Below, piece by piece: positions 7,901-12,510 of a stretch of 12,510 nt of DNA (positions within the stretch are counted from its first letter, which is position 1; the number at the start of each line of letters is the position of its first letter). The notes below the pieces were generated by a model. It was not told the origin of the DNA, searched no databases, and worked only from the letters and a program-made list of their open reading frames with translations. The translations under genes were made by a program, and so were the position numbers. Source of the DNA: JAHJQQ01 sp964458835. GTDB lineage: Bacteria; Pseudomonadota; Gammaproteobacteria; Thiohalobacterales; Thiohalobacteraceae. The stretch lies in assembly GCA_964458835.1 (NCBI GenBank), contig CAYWKV010000079.1:1-12510 (forward strand). Direction: 5' to 3'.

Positions 7901-8045
7901 CGGCGCGGGTTCGGGCGCACAGAACGCGGTCGGCACCGGCGTACTCGGCGGCACCATCGCCGGCACGGTGCTGGGGATCTTCTTCATCCCGCTGTTCTAC
8001 GCGGTGATCAAGCGCATCTTCAAGGACAGGCCGCCCGAGCCGTAG
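4947..8045 (+). CDS. RND multidrug efflux pump, HAE1 type (AcrB/MexB-like), 5' end lost in gap
   Basis: The visible 1032 residues align by eye with E. coli AcrB almost throughout, beginning at AcrB residue 11 (FAWVIAI). It is an inner-membrane proton/drug antiporter with twelve membrane helices and two large periplasmic loops. The proton-relay residues are present: the Asp pair in GLLVDDAIVVVEN (local 397-398, AcrB 407-408), the Lys in TSKNAILI (local 932, AcrB 940), and MRLRPILMTSLAF in the late helices. The drug-pocket segment GFSFGGTGQN keeps both Phe residues found in AcrB. The TAG stop is at 8043-8045. With the ten missing residues the length (about 1042) matches the family (AcrB 1049). 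It should be co-transcribed with the adaptor and controlled by the divergent TetR. No TolC/OprM-type gene follows, so the outer-membrane channel must be supplied from elsewhere. Confidence 0.96.
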   Translation, partial: FAWVIAIVIMLAGGLSILTLPVAQYPSIAPPTIAINATYPGASAKTVQDSVTQIIEQKMTGLDGLLYMSSSSDSYGRATITLTFDAGTDPDIAQVQTQNKLQLALPLLPMAVQQQGVQVAKSARNFLMVVAFVSEDGSLSRNDLADFLVATVQEPLSRVTGVGEVQVFGSQYAMRIWLDPDKLLQYGLIPGDVQDAIRAQNDQVSAGQLGGTPAVKGQGFTASITAQNRLETVEQFEQILLRSSTQGGEVRLKDVARIEIGAENYGFVGRFKGQPASGVGIKLAAGANALDTADAVRAKIDQMKPYFPTSVQAVVPYDTTPFVRLSILGVVQTLIEAVILVFLVMYLFLQNIRATIIPTIAVPVVLLGTFGVMAAFGFSINTLTMFGLVLAIGLLVDDAIVVVENVERIMTEEGLSPKSATKKSMTQITGALIGIGLVLSAVFVPMAFFGGSTGVIYRQFSITIVSAMALSVLVAIIFTPALCATILKPIRKGHEHGEGSWFSGFFHWFNGMFDRNRDRYESAVGKMLQRSLRFLAIYVAIIGVLALLFMRMPTAFLPEEDQGLMFTQVVLPPGATQERTVEVLKKVEHHFLETEKDSVNALFTIAGFSFGGTGQNMGLGFINMKDWSERAEPEQEIHAVAARAMGAFQQIKEAMVFAFVPPAVIELGTSSGFNVQLQDRAGLGHDALIAARNQFLGLAAQDARLVGVRPNGQDDVAEYQLQIDYAKAGALGVAVEDINTTLNTAWGSTYVNDFIDRGRIKKVYLQAEAEARMTPEDLAKWYVRNDRDEMVPLSAFTTARWTYGSPRLERFNGQPSIELLGQAAPGLSSGDAMAAVEEIMAQLPPGIGYEWTGTSFEERRSGAQAPALYALSLLVVFLCLAALYESWSVPFAVILVVPLGVLGAVLFASGRGLSNDVYFQVALLATIGLTSKNAILIIEFAKAQMEKEGKELVTATLEAVRMRLRPILMTSLAFGFGVLPLAIASGAGSGAQNAVGTGVLGGTIAGTVLGIFFIPLFYAVIKRIFKDRPPEP

Positions 8046-8105
8046 CGCGTGGACAACCGGCAGGTGCTGCCAGGCGACTGGGCGCCCGCTTCTCCCATTG
8101 CCATC

Positions 8106-8128
8106 GAAGCCCCGCAGCGCGGGGCTTC
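8106..8128 (+). terminator. terminator hairpin after the efflux operon
   Basis: GAAGCCCCGC (8106-8115) and GCGGGGCTTC (8119-8128) form a perfect 10-bp GC-rich stem with a 3-nt loop, 60 bp after the pump stop codon. The following ATCGTTC is only weakly T-rich, so Rho-independent action is likely but not certain. Confidence 0.65.
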
Positions 8129-8172
8129 ATCGTTCTGGCGGCGATGGCGACGGCAAAATACGGGCAAGGCCT

Positions 8173-8378
8173 GTTGGCCACGAAATCCACGAAACCCACT
8201 AAAGATTTTTATTCTGAAAAATCTTTTCAGCCACGGAAGCACACGGAAGCACACGGAATGTAAAACCCGCCGCATCCATGCCTTGGGTGTCTTCCGTGTA
8301 CTTCCGTGTGTTTCCGTGGCGAATGAAGTTCTTTATCCCGAAAACAATTTAGTGGGTTTCGTGGATTTCGTGGCCAAC
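8173..8378. repeat. compound nested palindrome: CCACGAAATCC-type outer arms
   Basis: The outer arms 8173-8203 and 8348-8378 are perfect 31-bp inverted repeats of each other (GTTGGCCACGAAATCCACGA and on). Between them lie a 10-bp hairpin with arms AAAGATTTTT (8201-8210) and AAAAATCTTT (8217-8226), then a second palindrome of another repeat family (8230-8320). The whole fills the space between the pump terminator and the phosphorylase stop codon and has no gene-like frame. A partial copy of its right end is at 10543-10576. Confidence 0.85.
8230..8320. repeat. inner CCACGGAAGCACACGG-type palindrome
   Basis: The left arm (8230-8258) has two tandem GGAAGCACAC units after GCCAC. The right arm (8292-8320) is its reverse complement at 27 of 29 positions, with a loop of about 33 nt. 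Solo half-copies occur at 2497-2514 and 8391-8409. It sits wholly inside the outer palindrome 8173-8378. Confidence 0.85.
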
Positions 8379-8390
8379 GAGGTTGCGTGC

Positions 8391-8409
8391 TCCGTGTGTT
8401 TCCGTGGCG
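8391..8409. repeat. solo half-copy of the CCACGGAAGC-type repeat
   Basis: TCCGTGTGTTTCCGTGGCG is another right arm of the inner palindrome. It lies just outside the compound element and about 30 bp from the stop codon of the phosphorylase gene. Confidence 0.65.
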
Positions 8410-8439
8410 GAGATAGGTTGTCTGGGCTGCGCCACGCGC

Positions 8440-10188
8440 TCAGCGTATATACGCCTCTGTCGAGTAGCGGCGCATCATGCGATGGCTGTTGAAGAAGGCG
8501 GCGTTCTTGGCGATCGCGCCCTTCATGACGGTGATCCAGCCCGGCCGATTGCGGTGATAGAGCGGCAGTACCGTCTCCCCGAGCTTGCGGTACAGCGAGT
8601 CCGCGTCGCGGTCATTGTCGCTCGGCTGGGCGTTGCCCACCGCCCAGCCGGTGACACCCTCGATGCAGCCCTCGATCCACCAGCCGTCCAGCACGCTGAG
8701 GTTGAGCACGCCGTTGAAGGCGGCCTTCATGCCGCTGGTGCCCGAGGCCTCCAGCGGCCGCAGCGGCGTATTCAGCCAGACGTCGACGCCGGCCACCAGG
8801 CACTTCGCCAGATCGAGGTCGTAGCCGGGCAGGAACACCATCGGTATCACGCCGCTCAGCGCGCGGGCGTAGGCGTGCAGCCGCTCGATCAGTTGTTTGC
8901 CACCCTCGTCGCGCGGATGCGCCTTGCCGGCGACCACGATCTGGAACGGCTGCTCGCGGGCGATGGCGCGCAGGCGGTCGAGGTCGGTGAACAGCAGATC
9001 GGGGCGCTTGTAGGCGGTCATGCGCCGCGCGAACCCCATGATCGGCAGCCCCGGCGCCAGGGCGAGACCGGTCGCGGCCCGGACGCGGTCGATCAGTACC
9101 TCCTTGCTGCGCAGATGCGCATCCCAGACGTCCGCGTCGGACAGACAGCAGTCGGCCCGCATCAGCAGCTCCGGCTCGTGGCACCAGCCGCTCAGATGGG
9201 TGTCGTAGAGCGCGCGGAACGGCGCGCTCGTCCAGGTGAAGGGATGCACGCCGTTGGTGACGGCGTGCACGCGATAGCCCGGGAACATCCGTCGCGACAC
9301 CTCCGCATGGCTCTTGGCGACGCCATTCACGTACTCGCTGAGATTGAGCGCCAGCTGCGTCATGTTGAGTGCGCCGTCCCCGCCCAGGCGCTTGAGCGTG
9401 CCGAAATCCAGCAGCGGGCCGGCGATCTGCTGCACGAGCTCGTAGGCGAAGCGGTCGTGCCCCGCCTCCACCGGCGTGTGGGTGGTGAAGTTGCACAGCT
9501 CGCGCACCCTGGGCAGATCGTAGGGCGACTCGCCGGGCTGCAGCTCTTCGGGGGAACGGGCATAGCGCCGCAGCAGCTCCAGCGCCAGCAACGCGGAATG
9601 CCCTTCGTTCATGTGGTACTGCAGGATCTGGAAGCCGAGCGCCTGCAGCAGACGCACGCCACCGATGCCCAGCACCATCTCCTGCCTGAGCCGGTAGGCG
9701 GCATCGCCGCCGTAGAGGCGGTCGGTGATGTCACGATCCTCGGGCACGTTCTCCTCGAGATCCGTATCCAGCAGGATCACCGGCTGCCGCCCGCCCATGT
9801 GCCCCTGCAGGATGTACTGCCAGCCGGTCACCCAGACGCGGCGCCCGCCGATCTCCAGCGCGACCTTGGCATCCAGGGGCTGGGCCCAGTCCGGCACCGG
9901 CCAGGGATCGGGCTCCTCCGACTGCCGTCCCCGGTCGTCGAGGCGCTGGCGGAAATAGCCCTCGCGGCTGATCAGGGTCACGGCCACCATCGGCAGTTCG
10001 AGATCGGCCGCCGAGTGCAGCGTATCGCCCGCCAGCACGCCGAGGCCGCCGCTGTAGGTGTGCATCTCGCCGCGCAGCGCGATCTCCATGCTGAAGTAGG
10101 CGATGCGCGGTTCGTGGGTGAATTCGTCCAGCACGGCGTGCGCTCCTGCGGGAGCCGCCAACCGAGCGGGCTCCGCTTTCATTTCCAT
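8440..10188 (-). CDS. glgP: alpha-glucan (glycogen) phosphorylase, short GT35 type
   Basis: This enzyme uses phosphate to release glucose-1-phosphate from glycogen or maltodextrin. The 582 residues fit the short bacterial/archaeal phosphorylase subgroup rather than the 800-residue E. coli type. Motifs in order, with the Met at 10188 as residue 1: EPRIAYFSMEIAL (26-38), YSGGLGVLAGD (45-55), YHMNEGHSALLALELL (191-206), TNGVHPFTW (311-319), ARRMTAYKRPDLL (387-399), KAHPRDEGGK (422-431) and the PLP-binding EASGTSGMK (480-488, Lys488). The PLP segment reads SGTSGMK where the long form has SGTGNMK. An in-frame ATG at 10287 lies in the loop of a hairpin remnant and adds 33 unconserved-looking residues, so ATG 10188 (or 10182) is preferred, although neither has a clear ribosome-binding site. 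No other glycogen gene is in the window. Confidence 0.9.
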   Translation of the reverse strand: MEMKAEPARLAAPAGAHAVLDEFTHEPRIAYFSMEIALRGEMHTYSGGLGVLAGDTLHSAADLELPMVAVTLISREGYFRQRLDDRGRQSEEPDPWPVPDWAQPLDAKVALEIGGRRVWVTGWQYILQGHMGGRQPVILLDTDLEENVPEDRDITDRLYGGDAAYRLRQEMVLGIGGVRLLQALGFQILQYHMNEGHSALLALELLRRYARSPEELQPGESPYDLPRVRELCNFTTHTPVEAGHDRFAYELVQQIAGPLLDFGTLKRLGGDGALNMTQLALNLSEYVNGVAKSHAEVSRRMFPGYRVHAVTNGVHPFTWTSAPFRALYDTHLSGWCHEPELLMRADCCLSDADVWDAHLRSKEVLIDRVRAATGLALAPGLPIMGFARRMTAYKRPDLLFTDLDRLRAIAREQPFQIVVAGKAHPRDEGGKQLIERLHAYARALSGVIPMVFLPGYDLDLAKCLVAGVDVWLNTPLRPLEASGTSGMKAAFNGVLNLSVLDGWWIEGCIEGVTGWAVGNAQPSDNDRDADSLYRKLGETVLPLYHRNRPGWITVMKGAIAKNAAFFNSHRMMRRYSTEAYIR

Positions 10189-10278
10189 TGGGTCGTCAAT
10201 GAAAATGTAGTGCAGGACGTTCCGGATTGCCGCCGGCGGTTTGCCGGCAATGGCGTTGCGGGACGGAACAACGAAACA

Positions 10279-10297
10279 GGGCCGCATGGCGCGGCCC
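10279..10297 (-). terminator. degenerate copy of the tRNA-Glu terminator
   Basis: GGGCCGC (10279-10285) pairs with GCGGCCC (10291-10297). On the minus strand the stem is followed by TGTTTCGTTG, a broken T-run. It occupies the same place relative to the tRNA remnant (10319-10374) as the intact hairpin at 12423-12443 does relative to tRNA-Glu, and looks like a decayed duplicate. Confidence 0.6.
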
Positions 10298-10318
10298 GCG
10301 CTACGACTGGACTGAATA

Positions 10319-10374
10319 TGGCGCCCCCTAGGGACGTCGAACTCCTGTCGCCACCGTGAAAAGGTGGTGTCCTA
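10319..10374 (-). pseudogene. truncated, degenerate tRNA-Glu 3' fragment
   Basis: Read on the minus strand this matches tRNA-Glu from about position 22 (GGACACC) through the anticodon arm, T arm and acceptor strand to an encoded GCCA end. The D arm and 5' acceptor strand are absent. Sequence identity stops where the MITE-like element begins. The anticodon stem is CCACC/GGTGG where the real gene has CCGCC/GGCGG, so pairing is kept, and TTC is still readable in the loop. The T stem is damaged (AGGAG against TCCCT) and the acceptor has a changed base. It cannot make a working tRNA. It is either the displaced attachment-site copy of an inserted element or the leftover of a tandem tRNA duplicate. 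Confidence 0.8.
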
Positions 10375-10540
10375 TTGATCTTTACCTAACCGTTTGACAT
10401 GGCTCTGTAGGAGCGGGCTGAAGGTGAGGCGCTTGCGCCGAGAAGCCGCCCTGGGGCGCTGCCCGCGAACGGGTATATCACCATCCGTTCGCGGGCAGAG
10501 CCCGCTCCTACAGGTGTCAACCTGTTAGGTAATGCTCAAT
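10374..10540. repeat. MITE-like palindromic element, copy 2
   Basis: This 167-bp element has ends in inverted orientation: 10374-10419 against 10499-10540. They match over about 40 positions with a 4-bp indel and both contain TGTAGGAGCGGGCT on the appropriate strand. A central hairpin has perfect 14-bp arms CTGCCCGCGAACGG (10459-10472) and CCGTTCGCGGGCAG (10485-10498). It is homologous to 2528-2684. It abuts the tRNA-Glu remnant exactly, and no 5' half of the tRNA is found on its other side. The junction is therefore a truncation rather than a simple insertion. Confidence 0.8.
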
Positions 10541-10542
10541 AA

Positions 10543-10576
10543 TCCCGAAAACAGTTTGGTGGATTTCGTGGCCAAC
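10543..10576. repeat. partial copy of the right end of the CCACGAAATCC-type repeat
   Basis: TCCCGAAAACAGTTTGGTGG and the bases after it match 8336-8378, except that one internal GGGTTTCGT-like unit is missing. It starts two bases after the MITE-like element. The remaining bases to the next gene (10577-10677) show nothing recognisable. Confidence 0.65.
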
Positions 10577-10677
10577 AAGGCGCGGTCGTCATGGACGCCC
10601 CCAGATCCGTCCGTTTCACGGTAGTGGTCGGATGACCCGTCGCCAGCGGGCATGGCCATCGACCCGGGTGCGATCAG

Positions 10678-10944
10678 TCACCGCAACTGACTGTCCTTAC
10701 TGGCGCTGCGATTGAAGCCGGTAAACGTCGTCTGTTTCTCTTCCAGTTCCGACTGGCAGCCGACGCAGAGACGCACACCGGGGATCGCCTGGCGACGTGC
10801 CTCTGGGATAATCGCCCCACATTCCTCACAGTGGCCCAGGCCCTCACCGCGCGGCAAACGCCCGCGGGCCTGCTTCACACCGTCCTCGACAGTGGCGTCT
10901 ATTTGATCCTGCACGGCCCCATCATGGGCCCAACCGACGGCCAT
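10678..10944 (-). CDS. ybiI: DksA/TraR-family C4 zinc-finger protein, YbiI-like
   Basis: This 88-residue protein is the same length as E. coli YbiI and nearly collinear with it. MAVGWAHDGAVQDQIDATVE matches the YbiI N-terminus. LPRGEGLGHCEECGAIIPEA leads into a four-cysteine zinc site, C-X2-C-X17-C-X2-C (CEEC and CVGC). The C-terminus SKDSQLR is identical. TraR/DksA-type proteins bind the RNA polymerase secondary channel, but YbiI lacks the long coiled coil of DksA and its role is not settled. ATG 10944 is chosen over the upstream in-frame ATG 10983 because it matches the family start and has AGGAG a few bases before it. It is divergent from the P450 gene and lies within the tRNA-Glu-bounded stretch. 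Confidence 0.9.
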   Translation of the reverse strand: MAVGWAHDGAVQDQIDATVEDGVKQARGRLPRGEGLGHCEECGAIIPEARRQAIPGVRLCVGCQSELEEKQTTFTGFNRSASKDSQLR

Positions 10945-11255
10945 AACCCGCTCCTGCTCGAAACCCTGCTCTGTGCCGCACACGTGGCTCGCTACCTTCT
11001 CTATGACACCAACGTACCAGAATCACCTCCCATCAGGCCAGCATGCGGCATGGCGACATAACCGCTTCACGCCCGTGCTTACCCGCCCCGTTCGCAGGCC
11101 GGCAGAGCGGCACCCGCCGTAGCGGATTATCGGGGCCAACCTCCTGTAAATTGCGCGAAATCGACAATGCCCGGGAAGTTGTGATTAATTCACGCCGACA
11201 GCGAGAAACTGACGATGCATTGCACAGATCACCCCGAATTCAGGAGGGATCCGAA
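10945..11255. other. 311-bp divergent intergenic region
   Basis: This separates the YbiI-like gene (minus) from the P450 gene (plus). It holds the ribosome-binding sites of both (AGGAGG at 11242-11247 for the P450). I see no convincing sigma-70 promoter pair. A partial palindrome GTGATTAATTCAC at 11181-11193 could be an operator but fits no named factor well. No repeat or RNA gene was recognised. Confidence 0.5.
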
Positions 11256-12416
11256 ATGAGCGAAGAACACCGTGACGATTGGAATCCGCGGGACGCATCG
11301 ATCCTGGCGGACCAGCGGCGAGAGTATGACCAGATGCGGGAGCGCTGCCCGGTGGCGTATAGCGAATTCATGGGCTGGTCGTTATTCCGGCATGAGGATA
11401 TCACCGGCGTCCTGGCTGATTCAGATACGTACAGCAATGCATCACGCTATCTGGCCATCCCGAACGGGATGGACCCTCCCGTTCACGGCCGTTACCGCAC
11501 GGCGCTCGAACCTCACTTCACCGAGGCGCAGATGGCGAAGATCGAGCCATCCGCCCGCGCGATCGCCGTGGACCTTCTGGGGCCACTACGCTCCGGCGAT
11601 GAAACGGAATTCATGGGTGTCTTTGCCATGCCCTTCGTAATGAAGACACTGTGCAGCGTACTCGGCTGGCCCGAACGGCACTGGGAATGTCTGGGTGGTT
11701 GGACACATGGCAGTCGGCAAGCAGCCTTCAGCAGGGACTCCGCGGCCGGCAAGGCCCTGGCCAGTCTTTTCTCGGAGCATGTCAAGATCAACCTGGCTGC
11801 GCACCGCGCCGCCCCGAATGACGAGGCCGATGCCACGGACCGGCTGTTGAGGACCCAGGTCGATGGTGTGCCGCTTGACGATGATCAGATTGTCAGTGTC
11901 CTGCGTAACTGGGCCGCCGGACACGGTACCGTCGCAGCCGCATTGGGCAACGTGGTCCTGCATCTTGCCCGGGACCACGAACTGCAGGATCGGCTGCGGC
12001 GTGATCCATCACTCATTCCTGCCGCCATCGAGGAGATCCTGCGGGTGGACGGCCCGCTGGTTGCCAACCGACGCACTACGACGCAGGAGGTGGAGATTCA
12101 GGGCCGGGTCATTCCAAAGGGAGGGACACTGTCATTGATGTGGATCGCCGCCAATCGTGATCCACGCACCTTCGAAGATGCACATGTCGTCAAGATCGAG
12201 CGGAATACCGACTCCAGTATGGTCTGGGGCCAAGGTATCCACGTCTGTATGGGCGCCTCCTTGGCCAGACTCGAAATGCGCGTGGCGATCGAGGAACTGC
12301 TCTCGCGGACGAAACGCTTTGCTTTCGCTGCCGATGCCCCGCATCGAACCGCTTATCCCAGCAACGGCCTTGCTGTGCTCCCCTTGCAGGTCAGCTGGTC
12401 CTTAAGCAAAAGCTAA
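11256..12416 (+). CDS. bacterial class I-type cytochrome P450
   Basis: This soluble 386-residue haem monooxygenase is normal in size for a bacterial P450. The C-helix region shows MDPPVHGRYRTALEPHF (72-88). The I-helix reads NWAAGHGTVAAAL (218-230). The ExxR motif is EILR (260-263), and the haem-binding loop is WGQGIHVCMGASLARLE with ligand Cys331. Two departures from the consensus are visible. The I-helix acid before the conserved Thr225 is Gly224 (AGHGT, not AGxET/AGxDT), and the first Phe of the Cys loop is Trp324. ATG 11256 has AGGAGG 8 nt upstream, whereas the longer frame from 11043 has no such support. No ferredoxin or reductase gene is adjacent, so electrons must come from elsewhere. 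The gene looks less GC-rich than its neighbours and lies inside the tRNA-Glu-bounded islet, which suggests acquisition. The substrate is unknown. Confidence 0.92.
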   Translation: MSEEHRDDWNPRDASILADQRREYDQMRERCPVAYSEFMGWSLFRHEDITGVLADSDTYSNASRYLAIPNGMDPPVHGRYRTALEPHFTEAQMAKIEPSARAIAVDLLGPLRSGDETEFMGVFAMPFVMKTLCSVLGWPERHWECLGGWTHGSRQAAFSRDSAAGKALASLFSEHVKINLAAHRAAPNDEADATDRLLRTQVDGVPLDDDQIVSVLRNWAAGHGTVAAALGNVVLHLARDHELQDRLRRDPSLIPAAIEEILRVDGPLVANRRTTTQEVEIQGRVIPKGGTLSLMWIAANRDPRTFEDAHVVKIERNTDSSMVWGQGIHVCMGASLARLEMRVAIEELLSRTKRFAFAADAPHRTAYPSNGLAVLPLQVSWSLSKS

Positions 12417-12422
12417 GTAAAA

Positions 12423-12443
12423 AGGGCCGCGTTGCGCGGCCCT
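12423..12443 (-). terminator. intrinsic terminator of tRNA-Glu
   Basis: AGGGCCGCG (12423-12431) pairs with CGCGGCCCT (12435-12443) around a 3-nt loop, giving a 9-bp stem. On the minus strand it is followed by TTTTACTTAG, a good T-run, and it lies about 20 nt after the encoded CCA of tRNA-Glu. It begins only 6 nt beyond the P450 stop codon, so the P450 transcript converges on it. Confidence 0.8.
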
Positions 12444-12462
12444 CGCACGGACTGACTGAATA

Positions 12463-12510
12463 TGGCGTCCCCTAGGGGAGTCGAACCCCTGTCGCCGCCG
12501 TGAAAGGGCG
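12463..12510 (-). tRNA. tRNA-Glu(UUC), 3' part, cut by the window edge
   Basis: Minus-strand reading gives anticodon stem and loop CGCCCTTTCACGGCGG, with anticodon TTC at 12502-12504. The variable region, T arm (AGGGGTTCGACTCCCCT), acceptor strand AGGGGAC, discriminator G and encoded CCA (12463-12465) follow. This matches the 3' half of E. coli tRNA-Glu nearly base for base. All stems in view pair. The D arm and 5' acceptor strand should lie just past 12510. Confidence 0.93.

Noticed and set aside
3639..8045. Single 1468-codon adaptor-pump fusion gene
   Set aside because: The frame crosses 100 N. Lipoprotein signal, RBS and AcrA/AcrB homology show two separate genes; the ATG at 3639 lies within the operator.
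8230..8320. Tandem GGAAGCACAC units considered as a CRISPR array
   Set aside because: The units are adjacent without unique spacers, form one palindrome, and no cas genes are present.
8046..8439. Outer-membrane channel gene expected after the pump
   Set aside because: The stretch contains only a terminator and repeats; no OprM/TolC-type coding sequence was seen on either strand.
10189..10287. N-terminal extension of the phosphorylase from ATG 10287
   Set aside because: That ATG lies in the loop of the decayed terminator hairpin, has no RBS, and the added residues match nothing expected of the family.
8383..10359. Long plus-strand frame of 658 codons opposite the phosphorylase gene
   Set aside because: It is an antisense shadow. 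It even runs through the tRNA remnant and shows no domain, whereas the minus frame holds all GT35 motifs.
11179..11194. CRP-like site upstream of the P450 (TGTGA and TCACG half-sites)
   Set aside because: The half-sites are five rather than six bases apart and the second ends in G, so it does not fit the CRP consensus well; kept only as a possible operator.
11043..11255. N-terminal extension of the P450 from ATG 11043
   Set aside because: ATG 11256 has AGGAGG at ideal spacing and gives a typical P450 length; the extension has no recognisable sequence.

Overview
The window is GC-rich DNA from what looks like an environmental gammaproteobacterium. The evidence is an HAE1 pump very close to E. 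coli AcrB, a DksA-type protein very close to E. coli YbiI, gammaproteobacterial-style tRNA-Glu(UUC), and several families of dispersed palindromic repeats. Species cannot be read from the sequence. A run of exactly 100 N (4847-4946) marks a scaffold gap, so this is a draft assembly or a metagenome bin.

Layout, left to right. (1) At 1-533 lie the end of a TPM/YgcG-type gene and a small TPM-domain gene overlapping it by 4 bp. (2) At 633-2342, on the minus strand and convergent with them, is a three-part protein: HAD-IIB phosphatase, P-loop ATPase and a C-terminal domain of unknown role. (3) At 2343-2944 is an intergenic stretch made largely of repeats: a CCACGGAAGC-type unit, a MITE-like element, a nested palindrome and a GTCATTGCGAGC-type palindrome. 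(4) At 2945-8045 is a TetR repressor gene (minus) divergent from an RND efflux operon (plus: lipoprotein adaptor, then inner-membrane pump). The gap falls on the junction of the two pump genes. An 18/20 palindrome between repressor and pump is the obvious operator. No outer-membrane channel gene follows. (5) At 8046-8439 are a terminator hairpin and a compound repeat in which one palindrome sits inside another. (6) At 8440-10188 (minus) is a short-type alpha-glucan phosphorylase. (7) At 10279-12510 is an islet bounded by two copies of the 3' part of tRNA-Glu with its terminator. The right copy is the real tRNA-Glu(UUC), cut by the window edge. The left copy is degenerate and stops where the second MITE-like element begins. 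Between them lie a YbiI-like zinc-finger protein (minus) and a cytochrome P450 (plus).

How the parts fit. The repressor and pump form one self-contained efflux locus with its own control site. The tRNA-Glu arrangement suggests that an ancestral tRNA-Glu / terminator / glgP order was split by about 2.1 kb of added DNA carrying the P450. No integrase is present, so the islet is either a decayed integrative element or the product of a tRNA duplication. No clearly new defence, mobile or biosynthetic system is visible. The observations most worth pursuing are the HAD-ATPase fusion, the tRNA-bounded P450 islet with its unusual P450 I-helix, and the nested repeats.
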